From: an uncultured Collinsella sp.
Lineage (GTDB): Bacteria > Actinomycetota > Coriobacteriia > Coriobacteriales > Coriobacteriaceae
Direction: 5' to 3'
NCBI GenBank assembly: GCA_900757495.1
Contig: CAAENX010000002.1
Location: 155,003-219,002, forward strand
Length of the DNA: 64,000 nt
Positions 1-8,450 of the stretch are shown here, in pieces. Each line of letters starts with the position of its first letter. Within the stretch, counting starts at the first letter, position 1. The translations under genes and the position numbers were made by a program. The notes beneath the pieces were generated by a model, which saw only the letters and a program-made list of their open reading frames with translations, did not search any database and was not told the origin of the DNA.

Positions 1-1
1 C

Positions 2-2515
2 TACGACGTCACCGGCAACAAGACCGCGCGCTTCGAGACCTCTATCGGCCGCATCATCTTCAACCGCCAGTGCCTGCCCGAAGACTATGAGTTCATGAAC
101 TACAAGATGGTCAAGGGCGACGTGGCCAAGCTGGTTGCGGACTGCTGCGATCGCTATCCCGAGGCCAAGGTCGGCCCGATCCTCGACGCCATCAAGTACT
201 CCGGCTTCCACTACGCTACCCGCGCCGGCCTCACCATCTCGGTGTGGGACGCTCTCATCCCTGCCGAGAAGCAGGAGCTGCTCGATCGCGCCCAGGCCAA
301 CGTCGACCAGATCAACGAGTACTTCGAGGAGGGCTTCATCAACGAGACGGAGCGCCACATCGAAGTCGTTAACGAGTGGACCGCTTGTACCGATAAGGTT
401 GCAGCGCTCATGCTCGACTTGTTCGACGAGGAGAACCCGCTCTACATGATGGCCGACTCCGGCGCCCGTGGTTCTAAGACCCAGCTGCGTCAGCTCGGCG
501 GCATGCGTGGCCTGATGGCAGACATGTCCGGCGAGACGATCGACCTTCCCATTAAGGCGAACTTCCGCGAGGGCCTGCTGCCGCTCGAGTACTTCATTTC
601 GACCTACGGCGCCCGTAAGGGCCTGGTCGATACCGCATCCCACACCTCAGACTCTGGTTACCTGACCCGTCGTCTGGTCGACGTGGCCCAGGACGTCATC
701 GTCCGCGAGGAGGACTGCGGTACGCACGAGGGCGTCACCTACAACCTCATCATCCCCGGCACCACCGACCTCAACACCGACCTCGTCGGCCGTTGCTTCA
801 TTGAGGACGTCGTGGCTCCCGATGGCACCGTGCTCTTTGAGCAGGACGGCTACATCGAGAAGGTCGCTGACATCCAGAAGATGGTCGATGCCGGCCTTAA
901 GAAGGTCAAGCTTCGCGCGCTGCTCACCTGCCGCTCCAAGTACGGCGTGTGCCAGAAGTGCTACGGCTGGGATCTTTCCACCCGTCGTCCGGTCGCCATC
1001 GGTACCGCGGTCGGCATTATTGCCGCCCAGTCCATCGGCGAGCCCGGTACGCAGCTTACGATGCGTACCATTCACTCCGGCGGCGTCGCTGGCGTCGACG
1101 ATATTACGCAGGGTCTGCCTACGGTCAGCCGTATGTTCGATATCGTCGGCAACGTCAACGAGAAGATCCTGGGTCGCGAGGCCGAGCTGGCTCCGTACTC
1201 CGGCCACCTCTCGATTAAGCCCGAGAAGTCCGAGTACGTGCTGACGCTCACCGACTCCGAGGATCACACCCGTGTCCTCGACGAGCGTCGCGTCCCCGCT
1301 TCGGTGCGCTTCATGCCCGAGATCGAGGACGGCTGCGAGGTTCGCGCCGGCGACCAGATCACCAAGGGCTTCGTTAACTTCCGCAACCTGCGCAAGCTGA
1401 CCGACATCGAGTCGACGATGCACACCTTCGTCGAGAGCGTCAAGGACGTCTACACCAGCCAAGGCGTCGACCTGAACGACAAGCACATCGAGGTGCTCGC
1501 ACGTCAGATGCTGCGTCGCGTTCAGATCACCAACCCCGGCGACTCCAAGTACCTGCTTGGTCAGTACGTCGACCGCTACGAGTTCGCTGACGAGGTCGAG
1601 CGCGTTGCCCGTCTGGGCGGTCAGGCTCCCGTGGCCGAGCCCGTCATCCTGGGTACGCTCAAGGTCGCGTCCAACATCGACTCCTGGCTGTCGAGCGCTT
1701 CGTTCATCCGTACCGCCGGCGTCCTTACCGAGGCTGCCATCGAGGGCAAGGTCGACCACCTGCTCGACCTTAAGTCCAACGTCATCGTCGGTAAGAAGAT
1801 CCCGGCTGGTACCGGCCTCAAGCCGTACGCCAACGCCAAGCTGACGTATCGCACGGCCGACGGCTACGTGGACATCGACGGCCCGGCTTCGCCCAACGCC
1901 AAGTCGCTGCCCGAGTGGGCTCCTGTGGAGCTCAAGGATCTGGACGAGCAGCTCCCGCAGCAGCTCGACTGGGCCGGCTACGACGAGTTCGGTGGTGCTG
2001 ACGGTTCGTTCACCCGCAACGGCCACACCATCTCTGCCGAGAAGGCTCGCCTGTACCTGTTCGACGACCTGGGCGTGTCGCAGCGCTGGACCAACAAGTT
2101 CAGCGAGGTCGGCATCGAGACGGTCGGCGACCTGGTCGGCAAGTCCGAGGAGGATCTGCTGCGTATCGATGGTATCGGTGCCAAGGCGATCGAGGAGCTC
2201 CGTGACGGCCTGGAGGCCCACGACCTGCTCTACATCCTCGAGAACAACGACGACGTTGCCGACGAGGAAGACCTCTCGCAGCTGCTGCAGATGGTCTTTA
2301 GCCCCGACGGTCCGGACGACATCCTGCTGGGCACCTCCGCCACGCCGACGCATCACGCCGACGCCGACGAGGAGCTCCTGGGCGCTCCGATCGACGACAA
2401 GAAGGCTCCCGCCAACGGCGCCATCAACGAGGACATGGCTTCCCTCGACGAGCTGCTCAACCAGCTCGTGGACACCGATGACGCCGAAGAGGCCAAGGAC
2501 AACGACGAGGAGTAA
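2..2515 (+). CDS. rpoC: RNA polymerase beta' subunit, C-terminal part (5' end outside window)
   Basis: This is the catalytic beta' subunit of RNA polymerase; the reading frame is open from base 2, so the start lies upstream of the window. The trigger-loop signature AAQSIGEPGTQLTMRTIH is visible near 1024-1077, preceded by the bridge-helix region (DLPIKANFREGL, near 542-577) and by a cysteine cluster CRSKYGVCQKC typical of the second zinc site. After the normal end of the family (around GTGLKPYANA, near 1810-1840) there is an extension of about 220 residues. It holds a helix-hairpin-helix-like segment (about 2051-2225) resembling the RNA polymerase alpha C-terminal domain (VGIETVGDLVGKSEEDLLRI), then an acidic tail. 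rpoB would be expected just upstream. Identity is certain; the meaning of the extension is inference. Confidence 0.97.
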   Translation, partial: YDVTGNKTARFETSIGRIIFNRQCLPEDYEFMNYKMVKGDVAKLVADCCDRYPEAKVGPILDAIKYSGFHYATRAGLTISVWDALIPAEKQELLDRAQANVDQINEYFEEGFINETERHIEVVNEWTACTDKVAALMLDLFDEENPLYMMADSGARGSKTQLRQLGGMRGLMADMSGETIDLPIKANFREGLLPLEYFISTYGARKGLVDTASHTSDSGYLTRRLVDVAQDVIVREEDCGTHEGVTYNLIIPGTTDLNTDLVGRCFIEDVVAPDGTVLFEQDGYIEKVADIQKMVDAGLKKVKLRALLTCRSKYGVCQKCYGWDLSTRRPVAIGTAVGIIAAQSIGEPGTQLTMRTIHSGGVAGVDDITQGLPTVSRMFDIVGNVNEKILGREAELAPYSGHLSIKPEKSEYVLTLTDSEDHTRVLDERRVPASVRFMPEIEDGCEVRAGDQITKGFVNFRNLRKLTDIESTMHTFVESVKDVYTSQGVDLNDKHIEVLARQMLRRVQITNPGDSKYLLGQYVDRYEFADEVERVARLGGQAPVAEPVILGTLKVASNIDSWLSSASFIRTAGVLTEAAIEGKVDHLLDLKSNVIVGKKIPAGTGLKPYANAKLTYRTADGYVDIDGPASPNAKSLPEWAPVELKDLDEQLPQQLDWAGYDEFGGADGSFTRNGHTISAEKARLYLFDDLGVSQRWTNKFSEVGIETVGDLVGKSEEDLLRIDGIGAKAIEELRDGLEAHDLLYILENNDDVADEEDLSQLLQMVFSPDGPDDILLGTSATPTHHADADEELLGAPIDDKKAPANGAINEDMASLDELLNQLVDTDDAEEAKDNDEE

Positions 2516-2590
2516 CTAGTTCCGCCGTTCTAACGAACGGCGGCGACCTCCGTCGCTGCGCGGCCCCCAGAGCTACAATCTGTCATTCAA

Positions 2591-2631
2591 AAGGCAGGGC
2601 ATGACCAAAAGGTCAATGCCCTGCCTTTTTC
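2591..2631 (+). terminator. Rho-independent terminator of rpoC
   Basis: A 16-17 bp stem (AAGGCAGGGCATGACC against its complement, one bulge) with an AAAA loop (2607-2610) is followed by a run of T. It lies 75 bp after the rpoC stop and closes the rpoBC unit. Confidence 0.9.
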
Positions 2632-2700
2632 ATGCCACCTTGTACGCTCTGGGGGCCGCTCGCTTGCGTATGCTCAACCTGTTGCGTTCCGTTGATCCCT

Positions 2701-2737
2701 TGCCAAAAAGGGACAGGTTTATTTTGGTAGGTTTTTC
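2701..2737 (-). repeat. Intergenic repeat copy, reverse orientation (CCAAAATAAACCTGTCCC family)
   Basis: The reverse complement contains CCAAAATAAACCTGTCCC followed by TTTTTGG. The same block occurs at 4512-4555 and, as a perfect hairpin, at 40063-40110. This copy lies just upstream of the ECF sigma gene. Function unknown; the best copy looks like a bidirectional terminator. Confidence 0.7.
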
Positions 2738-2825
2738 CTGCTTGGATTTGAAACATTTCGTTCGGCCAAAGCGTATCTATGGTGAGGACCTCATCAAGAA
2801 CCATCAGCGTCACCGGGAGGTGATT

Positions 2826-3344
2826 ATGGAAGAACAAGCTTTTAGACAGGCGGTCGAAGACCACCGGGATGTCGTGTTTCGGATCGCATTGACGTATCTG
2901 CGTGATCGCGCTGACGCCGACGATGTCGCTCAAGACGTCTTTCTTAAGTTGCTCAAAAGCGACGCGCAATTTGAAAACTGGGAGCATCTTCGTCGATGGC
3001 TTATCCGGGTCACGATCAATGAATGTAAATCTCTCTTTCGAAAGCCGTGGAGGCGCGTGGAGGATATTGAGAATCTGGCCGATTCGCTTTCGACGGCGCA
3101 GGAGGAGACCAAGGCGGTCCTGTCAGACGTTATGCGACTTCCGGAGCGATTCCGTATTCCTATCGTGCTCTATTACTATCTGGGCTTCTCGACTTCAGAA
3201 ATTGCCGAGTTACTGCATGTGCCAGCCGCGACCGTTCGAACGCGTTTAGCTCGCGGCAGATCGAAGCTCAAGTTCATCCTAGAGGAGGGCGACCGTGAAA
3301 TCCAACCAGATCAAGCAGGCCTTCGAGTCCGTCCAAGCCGATAG
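2826..3344 (+). CDS. ECF-type RNA polymerase sigma factor
   Basis: A 172-residue alternative sigma factor of the extracytoplasmic-function type. Region 2 is visible (DADDVAQDVFLKLL, then the WLIRVTINECKSLFRK DNA-melting stretch at about residues 55-75). Region 4 is at about 115-160 (LPERFRIPIVLYYYLGFS, then the helix-turn-helix VPAATVRTRLARGRSKLK). The ATG at 2826 is chosen because GGGAGGTGAT stands just before it; an upstream extension of the frame to 2601 would read through the rpoC terminator. The 3' end overlaps the next gene by 50 bp, which couples it to a membrane protein that is probably its anti-sigma partner. The signal sensed is not evident. Confidence 0.88.
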   Translation: MEEQAFRQAVEDHRDVVFRIALTYLRDRADADDVAQDVFLKLLKSDAQFENWEHLRRWLIRVTINECKSLFRKPWRRVEDIENLADSLSTAQEETKAVLSDVMRLPERFRIPIVLYYYLGFSTSEIAELLHVPAATVRTRLARGRSKLKFILEEGDREIQPDQAGLRVRPSR

Positions 3345-4371
3345 CGATCTTGCTGACCGTGTTCTTTATGCCGCTGCTGGCGAGCCGCTTCGCCGAAAGG
3401 GTCACGCGAAGCCTCTGTATGTTGCCGTAATCGGATGTCTTGCCGGAGTGCTGGCGACCGGAGGGGTCGCCTACGCTGTTGTCAATTCCAGTTATTTTGC
3501 CTCTGCCTGGGGAAACCATGGCAACGGAGAGTCCGTTACCTGGACTCAAGGTGGCTCGTCGGGGACTAAATATACCTACACCAGAGAGTTTGGTGATGGT
3601 ATCGCGCCCCAAAGCTTGGAGGGTTCAGTACAGAAGGTCAATCTGTCCGTCGAGGGCAACGGCTATACACTCGACATTCATGATATGGCTATCGACCAAA
3701 ACGGCTGCGGTGCTGTGACGTTTACGCTGTCCAATCCAAATGGTGTTAACTACTACAAGCCGGCAGCAGAGACAGGCGAACTTGTTCTCTATGGTGAAGA
3801 AGAACAAGGCATCGGTACACCCAGCATGAACTTCGGCGAGGAATGGGCTGATACACGCTGCACCATTGATAAGGACACATCAAGCGATACTGTCATTAAT
3901 GGCACGATGTACTTTGCTTCTATGGATCGCGAGCGAGGTTTTCAACATGCGGTCACCTGGAATATCTCGTGGACCGAGGGCGAAGGAGAGGATGCGAAGC
4001 CGTTCGAGGCATCGACACCCGAGTTTAGCGTTGGAGCGTACGTCGATACTAAGGAACTCCGCTCCGATGACACGCCTCTCGAGATCAGCCCGTTTTCCAT
4101 CCAGACGCACATCGATGATCTGGGCATTGACGCAGTCACGAAGAAGTTGACGGTTACCTACAAGGATGGATCGGAGCAGATTATCGAAGATGACGACGCA
4201 GGGGCGTTCAACTTATATTTTTCTTATACGCGCAATAGCGGAGAGAACATCTGGGTGCCAACGAAGTTGATTGATGTCGACCAAGTGGTCTCAGTAACGC
4301 TTGAGGGCACACGCTGCACTTCAACAGGGGGCGCCGAAACGTCGGAACCCTTTACCATCGTCTATTCGTAA
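3295..4371 (+). CDS. Single-pass membrane protein, probable anti-sigma factor (DUF4179-like)
   Basis: A 358-residue protein starting with GTG at 3295 after AGGAGGG. A short cytoplasmic N-terminus of about 40 residues (MKSNQIKQAFESVQADSDLA) precedes one membrane helix at about residues 42-64 (LYVAVIGCLAGVLATGGVAY). About 290 residues then lie outside the cell, rich in Thr/Ser/Asp and beta-strand-like. This layout, and the 50-bp overlap with the upstream sigma gene, match anti-sigma factors of the DUF4179 kind found behind ECF sigma genes in Gram-positives. The family assignment is from architecture only; no catalytic motif is seen. Confidence 0.65.
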   Translation: MKSNQIKQAFESVQADSDLADRVLYAAAGEPLRRKGHAKPLYVAVIGCLAGVLATGGVAYAVVNSSYFASAWGNHGNGESVTWTQGGSSGTKYTYTREFGDGIAPQSLEGSVQKVNLSVEGNGYTLDIHDMAIDQNGCGAVTFTLSNPNGVNYYKPAAETGELVLYGEEEQGIGTPSMNFGEEWADTRCTIDKDTSSDTVINGTMYFASMDRERGFQHAVTWNISWTEGEGEDAKPFEASTPEFSVGAYVDTKELRSDDTPLEISPFSIQTHIDDLGIDAVTKKLTVTYKDGSEQIIEDDDAGAFNLYFSYTRNSGENIWVPTKLIDVDQVVSVTLEGTRCTSTGGAETSEPFTIVYS

Positions 4372-4376
4372 GATTT

Positions 4377-4412
4377 GGGGCCGCTTCCTATTAGGGGAGG
4401 CGGCCCATTTTG
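4377..4412 (+). terminator. Terminator after the sigma/anti-sigma pair
   Basis: GGGGCCGCTTCC at 4377-4388 pairs with GGGAGGCGGCCC at 4395-4406 and is followed by ATTTTGC. It sits 6 bp after the stop at 4371. Confidence 0.8.
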
Positions 4413-4511
4413 CATTAAATGGACGGTTAGACCGAGCGATATACTTCCGAAAACGCCGCCGATTTCCCTATGACAGATGAGGGCGGACCACCGCTGGAGC
4501 GCGACGTTTCC

Positions 4512-4555
4512 CCAGATAAAACCGACCAAAATAAACCTGTCCCGTTTTGGCAGGT
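4512..4555 (+). repeat. Intergenic repeat copy (CCAAAATAAACCTGTCCC family), degenerate arms
   Basis: CCAGATAAAACC, then CCAAAATAAACCTGTCCC and GTTTTGGCAGGT are shared with 40063-40110. Here the left arm (ACCGACC) has lost pairing with the right arm (GGCAGGT). It lies just before the long hairpin at 4578. Confidence 0.75.
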
Positions 4556-4577
4556 AACGTTGCCCCGACGAGCACGT

Positions 4578-4716
4578 CGGATCCCCGGCCCGGGCAGCGC
4601 GGGGTTAAGTTTGTCGCGAGTTCCGCACGAGCCGGAGAGCACTTAATGTGCTCTCCGTGCGAGCCAGGACTGTAGAGCAGCAAACTTAACCCCGCGCCGC
4701 CCGGGCCGGGGATCCG
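4578..4716. ncRNA. Long hairpin element with conserved internal-loop core, copy 1
   Basis: The arms 4578-4613 and 4681-4716 are complementary over 36 bp with one mismatch. The 67-nt interior starts TCGCGAGTTCCGCACG (4614-4629), contains a second hairpin (CGGAGAGCAC at 4633-4642 with GTGCTCTCCG at 4648-4657), and ends AGGACTGTAGAGCAG (4666-4680). Both conserved stretches recur at 21884-21899 and 21936-21950 inside another long hairpin whose arms are unrelated in sequence. Conserved loop with non-conserved but paired arms is what a structured RNA, or a DNA element recognised in folded form, would look like. It lies between the terminator at 4377 and the rpsL promoter region. Function unknown; no T-run follows, so it is not an ordinary terminator. 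Confidence 0.7.
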
Positions 4717-4775
4717 CCAGCGCGCACAGGAGGGGATTCCTTTTGTGTAGGCTTTGCGGAAATGTGCCAATTTTG

Positions 4776-4827
4776 GGATACGCCCGGCGGCGTGGTCTGT
4801 TGACGGCACAGCTAACGCCACGTATCC
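4776..4827 (+). promoter_or_regulatory. Candidate leader motif upstream of rpsL
   Basis: GGATACGCCCGG starts at 4776 and can pair GGATACG (4776-4782) with CGTATCC (4821-4827). A competing pairing is CGTGG (4791-4795) with CCACG (4818-4822). A closely similar block GGA(T/C)ACGCCCG..CCGTG occurs before rplC (22047) and rplB (23912). It lies about 95-145 bp before the rpsL start. It is either part of a ribosomal-protein promoter or of an autoregulatory leader. Confidence 0.45.
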
Positions 4828-4921
4828 TATCGAACTGCGTGTTTCGTAGGGGGATGCTGACCCCTCGATTCAAGCCGTTGCACTTTACAGAAAGCTGGAA
4901 TCATTCGAGAAGGAGTACGCT

Positions 4922-5299
4922 TTGCCTACTATTAACCAGCTGGTTCGCCAGGGCCGTCGTTCCGTGCCCAAGAAGTCCAAGAACGCTGCTCTGCAGCACA
5001 ACTCCCAGAAGCGCGGCGTGTGCACCCGCGTCTTCACCACGAGCCCCAAGAAGCCGAACTCGGCTCTTCGTAAGGTTGCCCGTGTTCGCCTCGTCAACGG
5101 CATCGAAGTTACTGCTTACATCCCGGGTGAGGGCCACAACCTGCAGGAGCACTCCATCGTGCTCGTCCGCGGCGGTCGTGTCCGTGACCTCCCTGGTGTC
5201 CGTTATCACGTCATCCGTGGCGCCTACGACGCTGCTCCGGTCCAGAACCGTATGCAGGCCCGTTCCAAGTACGGTGCTAAGCGCCCCAAGGCTAAATAA
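4922..5299 (+). CDS. rpsL: 30S ribosomal protein S12
   Basis: A 125-residue S12, full length. It begins PTINQLVRQGR after an initiator TTG at 4922, with GAGAAGGAG upstream deciding the start. The decoding-site loop TTSPKKPNSALRKVARVRL and the later GGRVRDLPGVRYH segment, where streptomycin-resistance residues lie, are intact; the usual lysines are present, so no resistance change is evident. First gene of the str operon, 73 bp ahead of rpsG. Confidence 0.98.
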   Translation: MPTINQLVRQGRRSVPKKSKNAALQHNSQKRGVCTRVFTTSPKKPNSALRKVARVRLVNGIEVTAYIPGEGHNLQEHSIVLVRGGRVRDLPGVRYHVIRGAYDAAPVQNRMQARSKYGAKRPKAK

Positions 5300-5372
5300 G
5301 CCAGATAACGTTTTGATACTTTCGCCGTGTGCCGCCTAAGCGCCGCACGGTAGACACTTAAGGAGATTTCAC

Positions 5373-5846
5373 ATGCCGCGTCGTGCAGCAGCTAATCGTC
5401 GTGAGGTTCAGCCTGACGCCGTTTACAACAACCGCCTGGTGACTCAGCTCATCAACAAGGTCCTTCTTGACGGCAAGAAGGCCACCGCTGAGCGCATCGT
5501 TTACACCGCTTTCGAGATCGTTGCCGAGAAGTCTGAGGGTGGCGACGCTCTCGCTACCTTCAAGAAGGCTATGGACAACGTCAAGCCCACGCTCGAGGTT
5601 AAGCCCAAGCGTGTCGGCGGCGCTACCTATCAGGTCCCGATGGAGGTCAACTCCCGTCGTTCCACCGCTCTGGGTATCCGCTGGATCGTCAACTTCTCCC
5701 GCGCTCGCAAGGAGAAGACCATGGCCGAGCGTCTCGCCAACGAGATCCTCGACGCCTCCAACGGCCTGGGCGCTTCCGTCAAGAAGCGTGAGGACGTCTT
5801 CAAGATGGCCGAGGCCAACCGCGCGTTCTCTCACTATCGTTGGTAA
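5373..5846 (+). CDS. rpsG: 30S ribosomal protein S7
   Basis: A 157-residue S7, the primary 16S rRNA binder of the small-subunit head. The start PRRAAANRREVQPDAVYNN and the motif VGGATYQVPMEV are characteristic; the C-terminus ends FSHYRW. ATG at 5373 follows AAGGAGATTT. It lies between rpsL and fusA, with 19 bp before fusA. S7 classically represses the str operon; no specific operator was identified here. Confidence 0.98.
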   Translation: MPRRAAANRREVQPDAVYNNRLVTQLINKVLLDGKKATAERIVYTAFEIVAEKSEGGDALATFKKAMDNVKPTLEVKPKRVGGATYQVPMEVNSRRSTALGIRWIVNFSRARKEKTMAERLANEILDASNGLGASVKKREDVFKMAEANRAFSHYRW

Positions 5847-5865
5847 GTTAAGGTAAGGAACTAAC

Positions 5866-7965
5866 ATGGCTAAGCCTAAGTACAAGCTTTCCGATACCCG
5901 TAACATCGGCATCATGGCCCACATCGATGCCGGTAAGACCACCACGACCGAGCGTATTCTTTACTACACCGGTAAGACCCACAAGATCGGTGAGGTCCAT
6001 GAGGGCGCTGCCACCATGGACTGGATGGTTCAGGAGCAGGAGCGCGGCGTAACCATTACCTCCGCTGCTACCACCTGCTTCTGGAACAAGGACGGTAAGG
6101 ACTACCGCATCCAGATCATCGACACCCCGGGCCACGTTGACTTCACCGCCGAGGTCGAGCGCTGCCTGCGCGTCCTCGATGGCGCTGTCGCCGTCTTCGA
6201 CGCCGTTGCCGGCGTCCAGCCCCAGTCTGAGACCGTTTGGCGTCAGGCTTCTACCTTCAACGTCCCCCGCATCGCCTTCATCAACAAGTATGACCGCGTG
6301 GGCGCTGACTTCTTCAACGCTATCGAGACCATGAAGGATCGTCTCGACGCTAACGCCGTGGCCGCTCAGGTCCCGATGGGCGCCGAGGACAACTTCTGGG
6401 GCGTCATCGACCTGGTCACCATGACTGCATGGGACTTCAAGGCCGACGAGAAGGGCATGACCTACCCTGAGCCGATGGACGAGATCCCGGCTGAGTTTGC
6501 CGACATTGCTGCCACCAAGCGCGAGGAGCTCCTCGACGCTGCTGCCAGCTTTGACGACGAGCTCATGGAGAAGATCCTCATGGAGGAGGACTTCACCGTC
6601 GAGGAGCTCAAGGCTGCTCTGCGCAAGGGTGTTCTGGCCAATGAGCTCAACCTCGTCTTCGTGGGCTCCGCCTACAAGAACAAGGGCGTTCAGGAGCTGC
6701 TCGACGCTGTCGTCGACTACCTGCCCAGCCCGCTCGACGTCGAGGCCGTCACCGGTACCGATCCGGACACCGGCGAGGAGATCCAGCGTCATCCTTCCTT
6801 CGACGAGCCCTTCTCCGGCCTGGTCTTCAAGATCATGACCGACCCGTTCGTCGGTAAGCTCACCTACGTCCGCGTTTACTCCGGCCGCGCCGAGTCCGGC
6901 TCCTACGTTGTCAACGCTTCCAACGGTCAGCGCGAGCGTCTCGGCCGCATCCTCGAGATGAACGCCGCCGAGCGTATCGACCGTGACGACGCTGCCGCCG
7001 GCGACATCGTCGCTTGCGTCGGCTTTAAGAACTCCACCACCGGTGACACCCTGTGCGCCGAGGGCAAGGAGATCGTCCTCGAGAAGATCGAGTTCGCCAA
7101 GCCCGTTATCGACGTTGCCATCGAGCCCAAGACCAAGGCCGAGCAGGACAAGATGTCCCTGGCTCTGACCAAGCTCGCCGAGGAGGACCCGACCTTCCAG
7201 GTGTCCACCAACCACGAGACCGGCCAGACCATCATCGCCGGCATGGGCGAGCTGCACCTCGAGATCATCGTCGACCGTCTGCTCCGCGAGTTCAAGGTTG
7301 ACGCTAACGTTGGTAAGCCCCAGGTTGCCTACCGCGAGACCGCTGGTCACGACGTAGAGAAGGCTGAGGGCAAGTTCGTCCGTCAGTCCGGCGGTCGCGG
7401 TCAGTACGGCCACGCCGTCATCAAGCTCGAGAAGATGGAGGAGGGCTTCGGCTACGAGTTCGTCAACGCTATCGTCGGCGGCGTCGTGCCCAAGGAGTAC
7501 ATCCCGTCCATCGACAAGGGCATCCAGGAGGCCCTGAACACCGGTGTTATCGCCGGCTTCCCGGTCCTCGACGTCAAGGTCACCCTGTTCGACGGTTCTT
7601 ACCACGAGGTCGACTCCTCCGAGGCCGCCTTCAAGATCGCCGGTTCCATGGCTATCAAGGACGCCCTCAAGAAGTCCGATCCGCAGCTGCTCGAGCCGAT
7701 CATGGCTGTCGAGGTCGAGACCCCCGAGCAGTACATGGGCGACGTTATGGGCAACCTCTCCGGTCGCCGCGGCAAGATCGAGGGCATGGAGGATCGCAAG
7801 AACAGCAAGCTCATCCGTGCCAAGGTGCCGCTGGGCGAGATGTTCGGTTACGCTACCGACCTTCGCTCCCAGACCCAGGGCCGTGCATCCTACACGATGC
7901 AGTTCGACTCTTATGAGCCCGCGCCCAAGTCCATCGTGGACGAGGTCATGAGCAAGAACGCCTAA
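5866..7965 (+). CDS. fusA: Translation elongation factor G
   Basis: A 699-residue EF-G, the GTPase driving ribosomal translocation. G1 AHIDAGKTTTTERIL is at about residue 18-32, the switch region RGVTITSAATT follows, then G3 DTPGHVDF and G4 NKYD. G4 is usually NKMD, so a Met to Tyr change is present. Domain IV (QYGHAVIKLE) and domain V (LRSQTQGRASYTM) are complete. Start ATG at 5866 follows AAGGAAC. No tuf gene follows; rpsJ is next, 60 bp downstream. Confidence 0.98.
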   Translation: MAKPKYKLSDTRNIGIMAHIDAGKTTTTERILYYTGKTHKIGEVHEGAATMDWMVQEQERGVTITSAATTCFWNKDGKDYRIQIIDTPGHVDFTAEVERCLRVLDGAVAVFDAVAGVQPQSETVWRQASTFNVPRIAFINKYDRVGADFFNAIETMKDRLDANAVAAQVPMGAEDNFWGVIDLVTMTAWDFKADEKGMTYPEPMDEIPAEFADIAATKREELLDAAASFDDELMEKILMEEDFTVEELKAALRKGVLANELNLVFVGSAYKNKGVQELLDAVVDYLPSPLDVEAVTGTDPDTGEEIQRHPSFDEPFSGLVFKIMTDPFVGKLTYVRVYSGRAESGSYVVNASNGQRERLGRILEMNAAERIDRDDAAAGDIVACVGFKNSTTGDTLCAEGKEIVLEKIEFAKPVIDVAIEPKTKAEQDKMSLALTKLAEEDPTFQVSTNHETGQTIIAGMGELHLEIIVDRLLREFKVDANVGKPQVAYRETAGHDVEKAEGKFVRQSGGRGQYGHAVIKLEKMEEGFGYEFVNAIVGGVVPKEYIPSIDKGIQEALNTGVIAGFPVLDVKVTLFDGSYHEVDSSEAAFKIAGSMAIKDALKKSDPQLLEPIMAVEVETPEQYMGDVMGNLSGRRGKIEGMEDRKNSKLIRAKVPLGEMFGYATDLRSQTQGRASYTMQFDSYEPAPKSIVDEVMSKNA

Positions 7966-8025
7966 GTTCGAGCTCCCTGTTACGTAATCCGCGAGAACAT
8001 CTCTCGCACTCTTTGGAGGTTTAAG

Positions 8026-8334
8026 TTGGCTACCCAGAAGATCCGCATTCGCCTCAAGGGCTATGATCACGAGGTCGTCGATCAGTCCGCGAAGCTCATC
8101 GTCGAGACCGCTCAGAAGACCGGTGCTCGCGTTTCCGGTCCTGTCCCCCTGCCCACCGAGCGCAACCTGTACACGGTTATCCGCTCGCCGCACGTGAACA
8201 AGGACTCCCGTGAGCAGTTCGAGATGCGCACCCACAAGCGCCTCATCGACATCCTCGACCCCACCTCGGGCACCGTTGATTCGCTCATGCGTCTCGACCT
8301 TCCCGCTGGCGTCGACATCGACATCAAGCTCTAA
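8026..8334 (+). CDS. rpsJ: 30S ribosomal protein S10
   Basis: A 102-residue S10 (ATQKIRIRLKGYDHEVVDQS, GPVPLPTERNLYTVIRSPHV), which also serves as NusE in antitermination. The TTG at 8026 is preceded by TTTGGAGG. It is the last gene of the str operon and is cut off from the other S10-cluster genes (rplC onward, 22255) by the birA/fatty-acid block and three further genes, about 14 kb. Confidence 0.98.
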   Translation: MATQKIRIRLKGYDHEVVDQSAKLIVETAQKTGARVSGPVPLPTERNLYTVIRSPHVNKDSREQFEMRTHKRLIDILDPTSGTVDSLMRLDLPAGVDIDIKL

Positions 8335-8355
8335 GCGATATCGCTCATAGCTTAC

Positions 8356-8393
8356 AGAGCCCCGCTGCCATTACGGTAGCGGGGCTCTTTTGT
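8356..8393 (+). terminator. Terminator of the str operon
   Basis: AGAGCCCCGCTGCC (8356-8369) pairs with GGTAGCGGGGCTCT (8375-8388), followed by TTTTGTTTT. It separates rpsJ from the convergent birA. Confidence 0.92.
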
Positions 8394-8450
8394 TTTGGAT
8401 GGTGGCCGTGGGGACCCGGGTAATGCAGCCGAATGGGTGGCTGTGGCGCC

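Noticed and set aside
647..2356. Open frame of 569 codons on the minus strand inside rpoC
   Set aside because: High-GC coding bias keeps the antisense frame open; no ribosome site, low-complexity composition, and rpoC is certain on the plus strand. The same applies to 5848-8235 (fusA), 13674-15602, 16985-18670, 45037-46413, 46519-48060, 49154-51040 and 52108-54570.
4578..4716. Ordinary Rho-independent terminator or integron attC site
   Set aside because: No T-run follows, the loop rather than the ends is conserved between copies, and no integrase or cassette is nearby.
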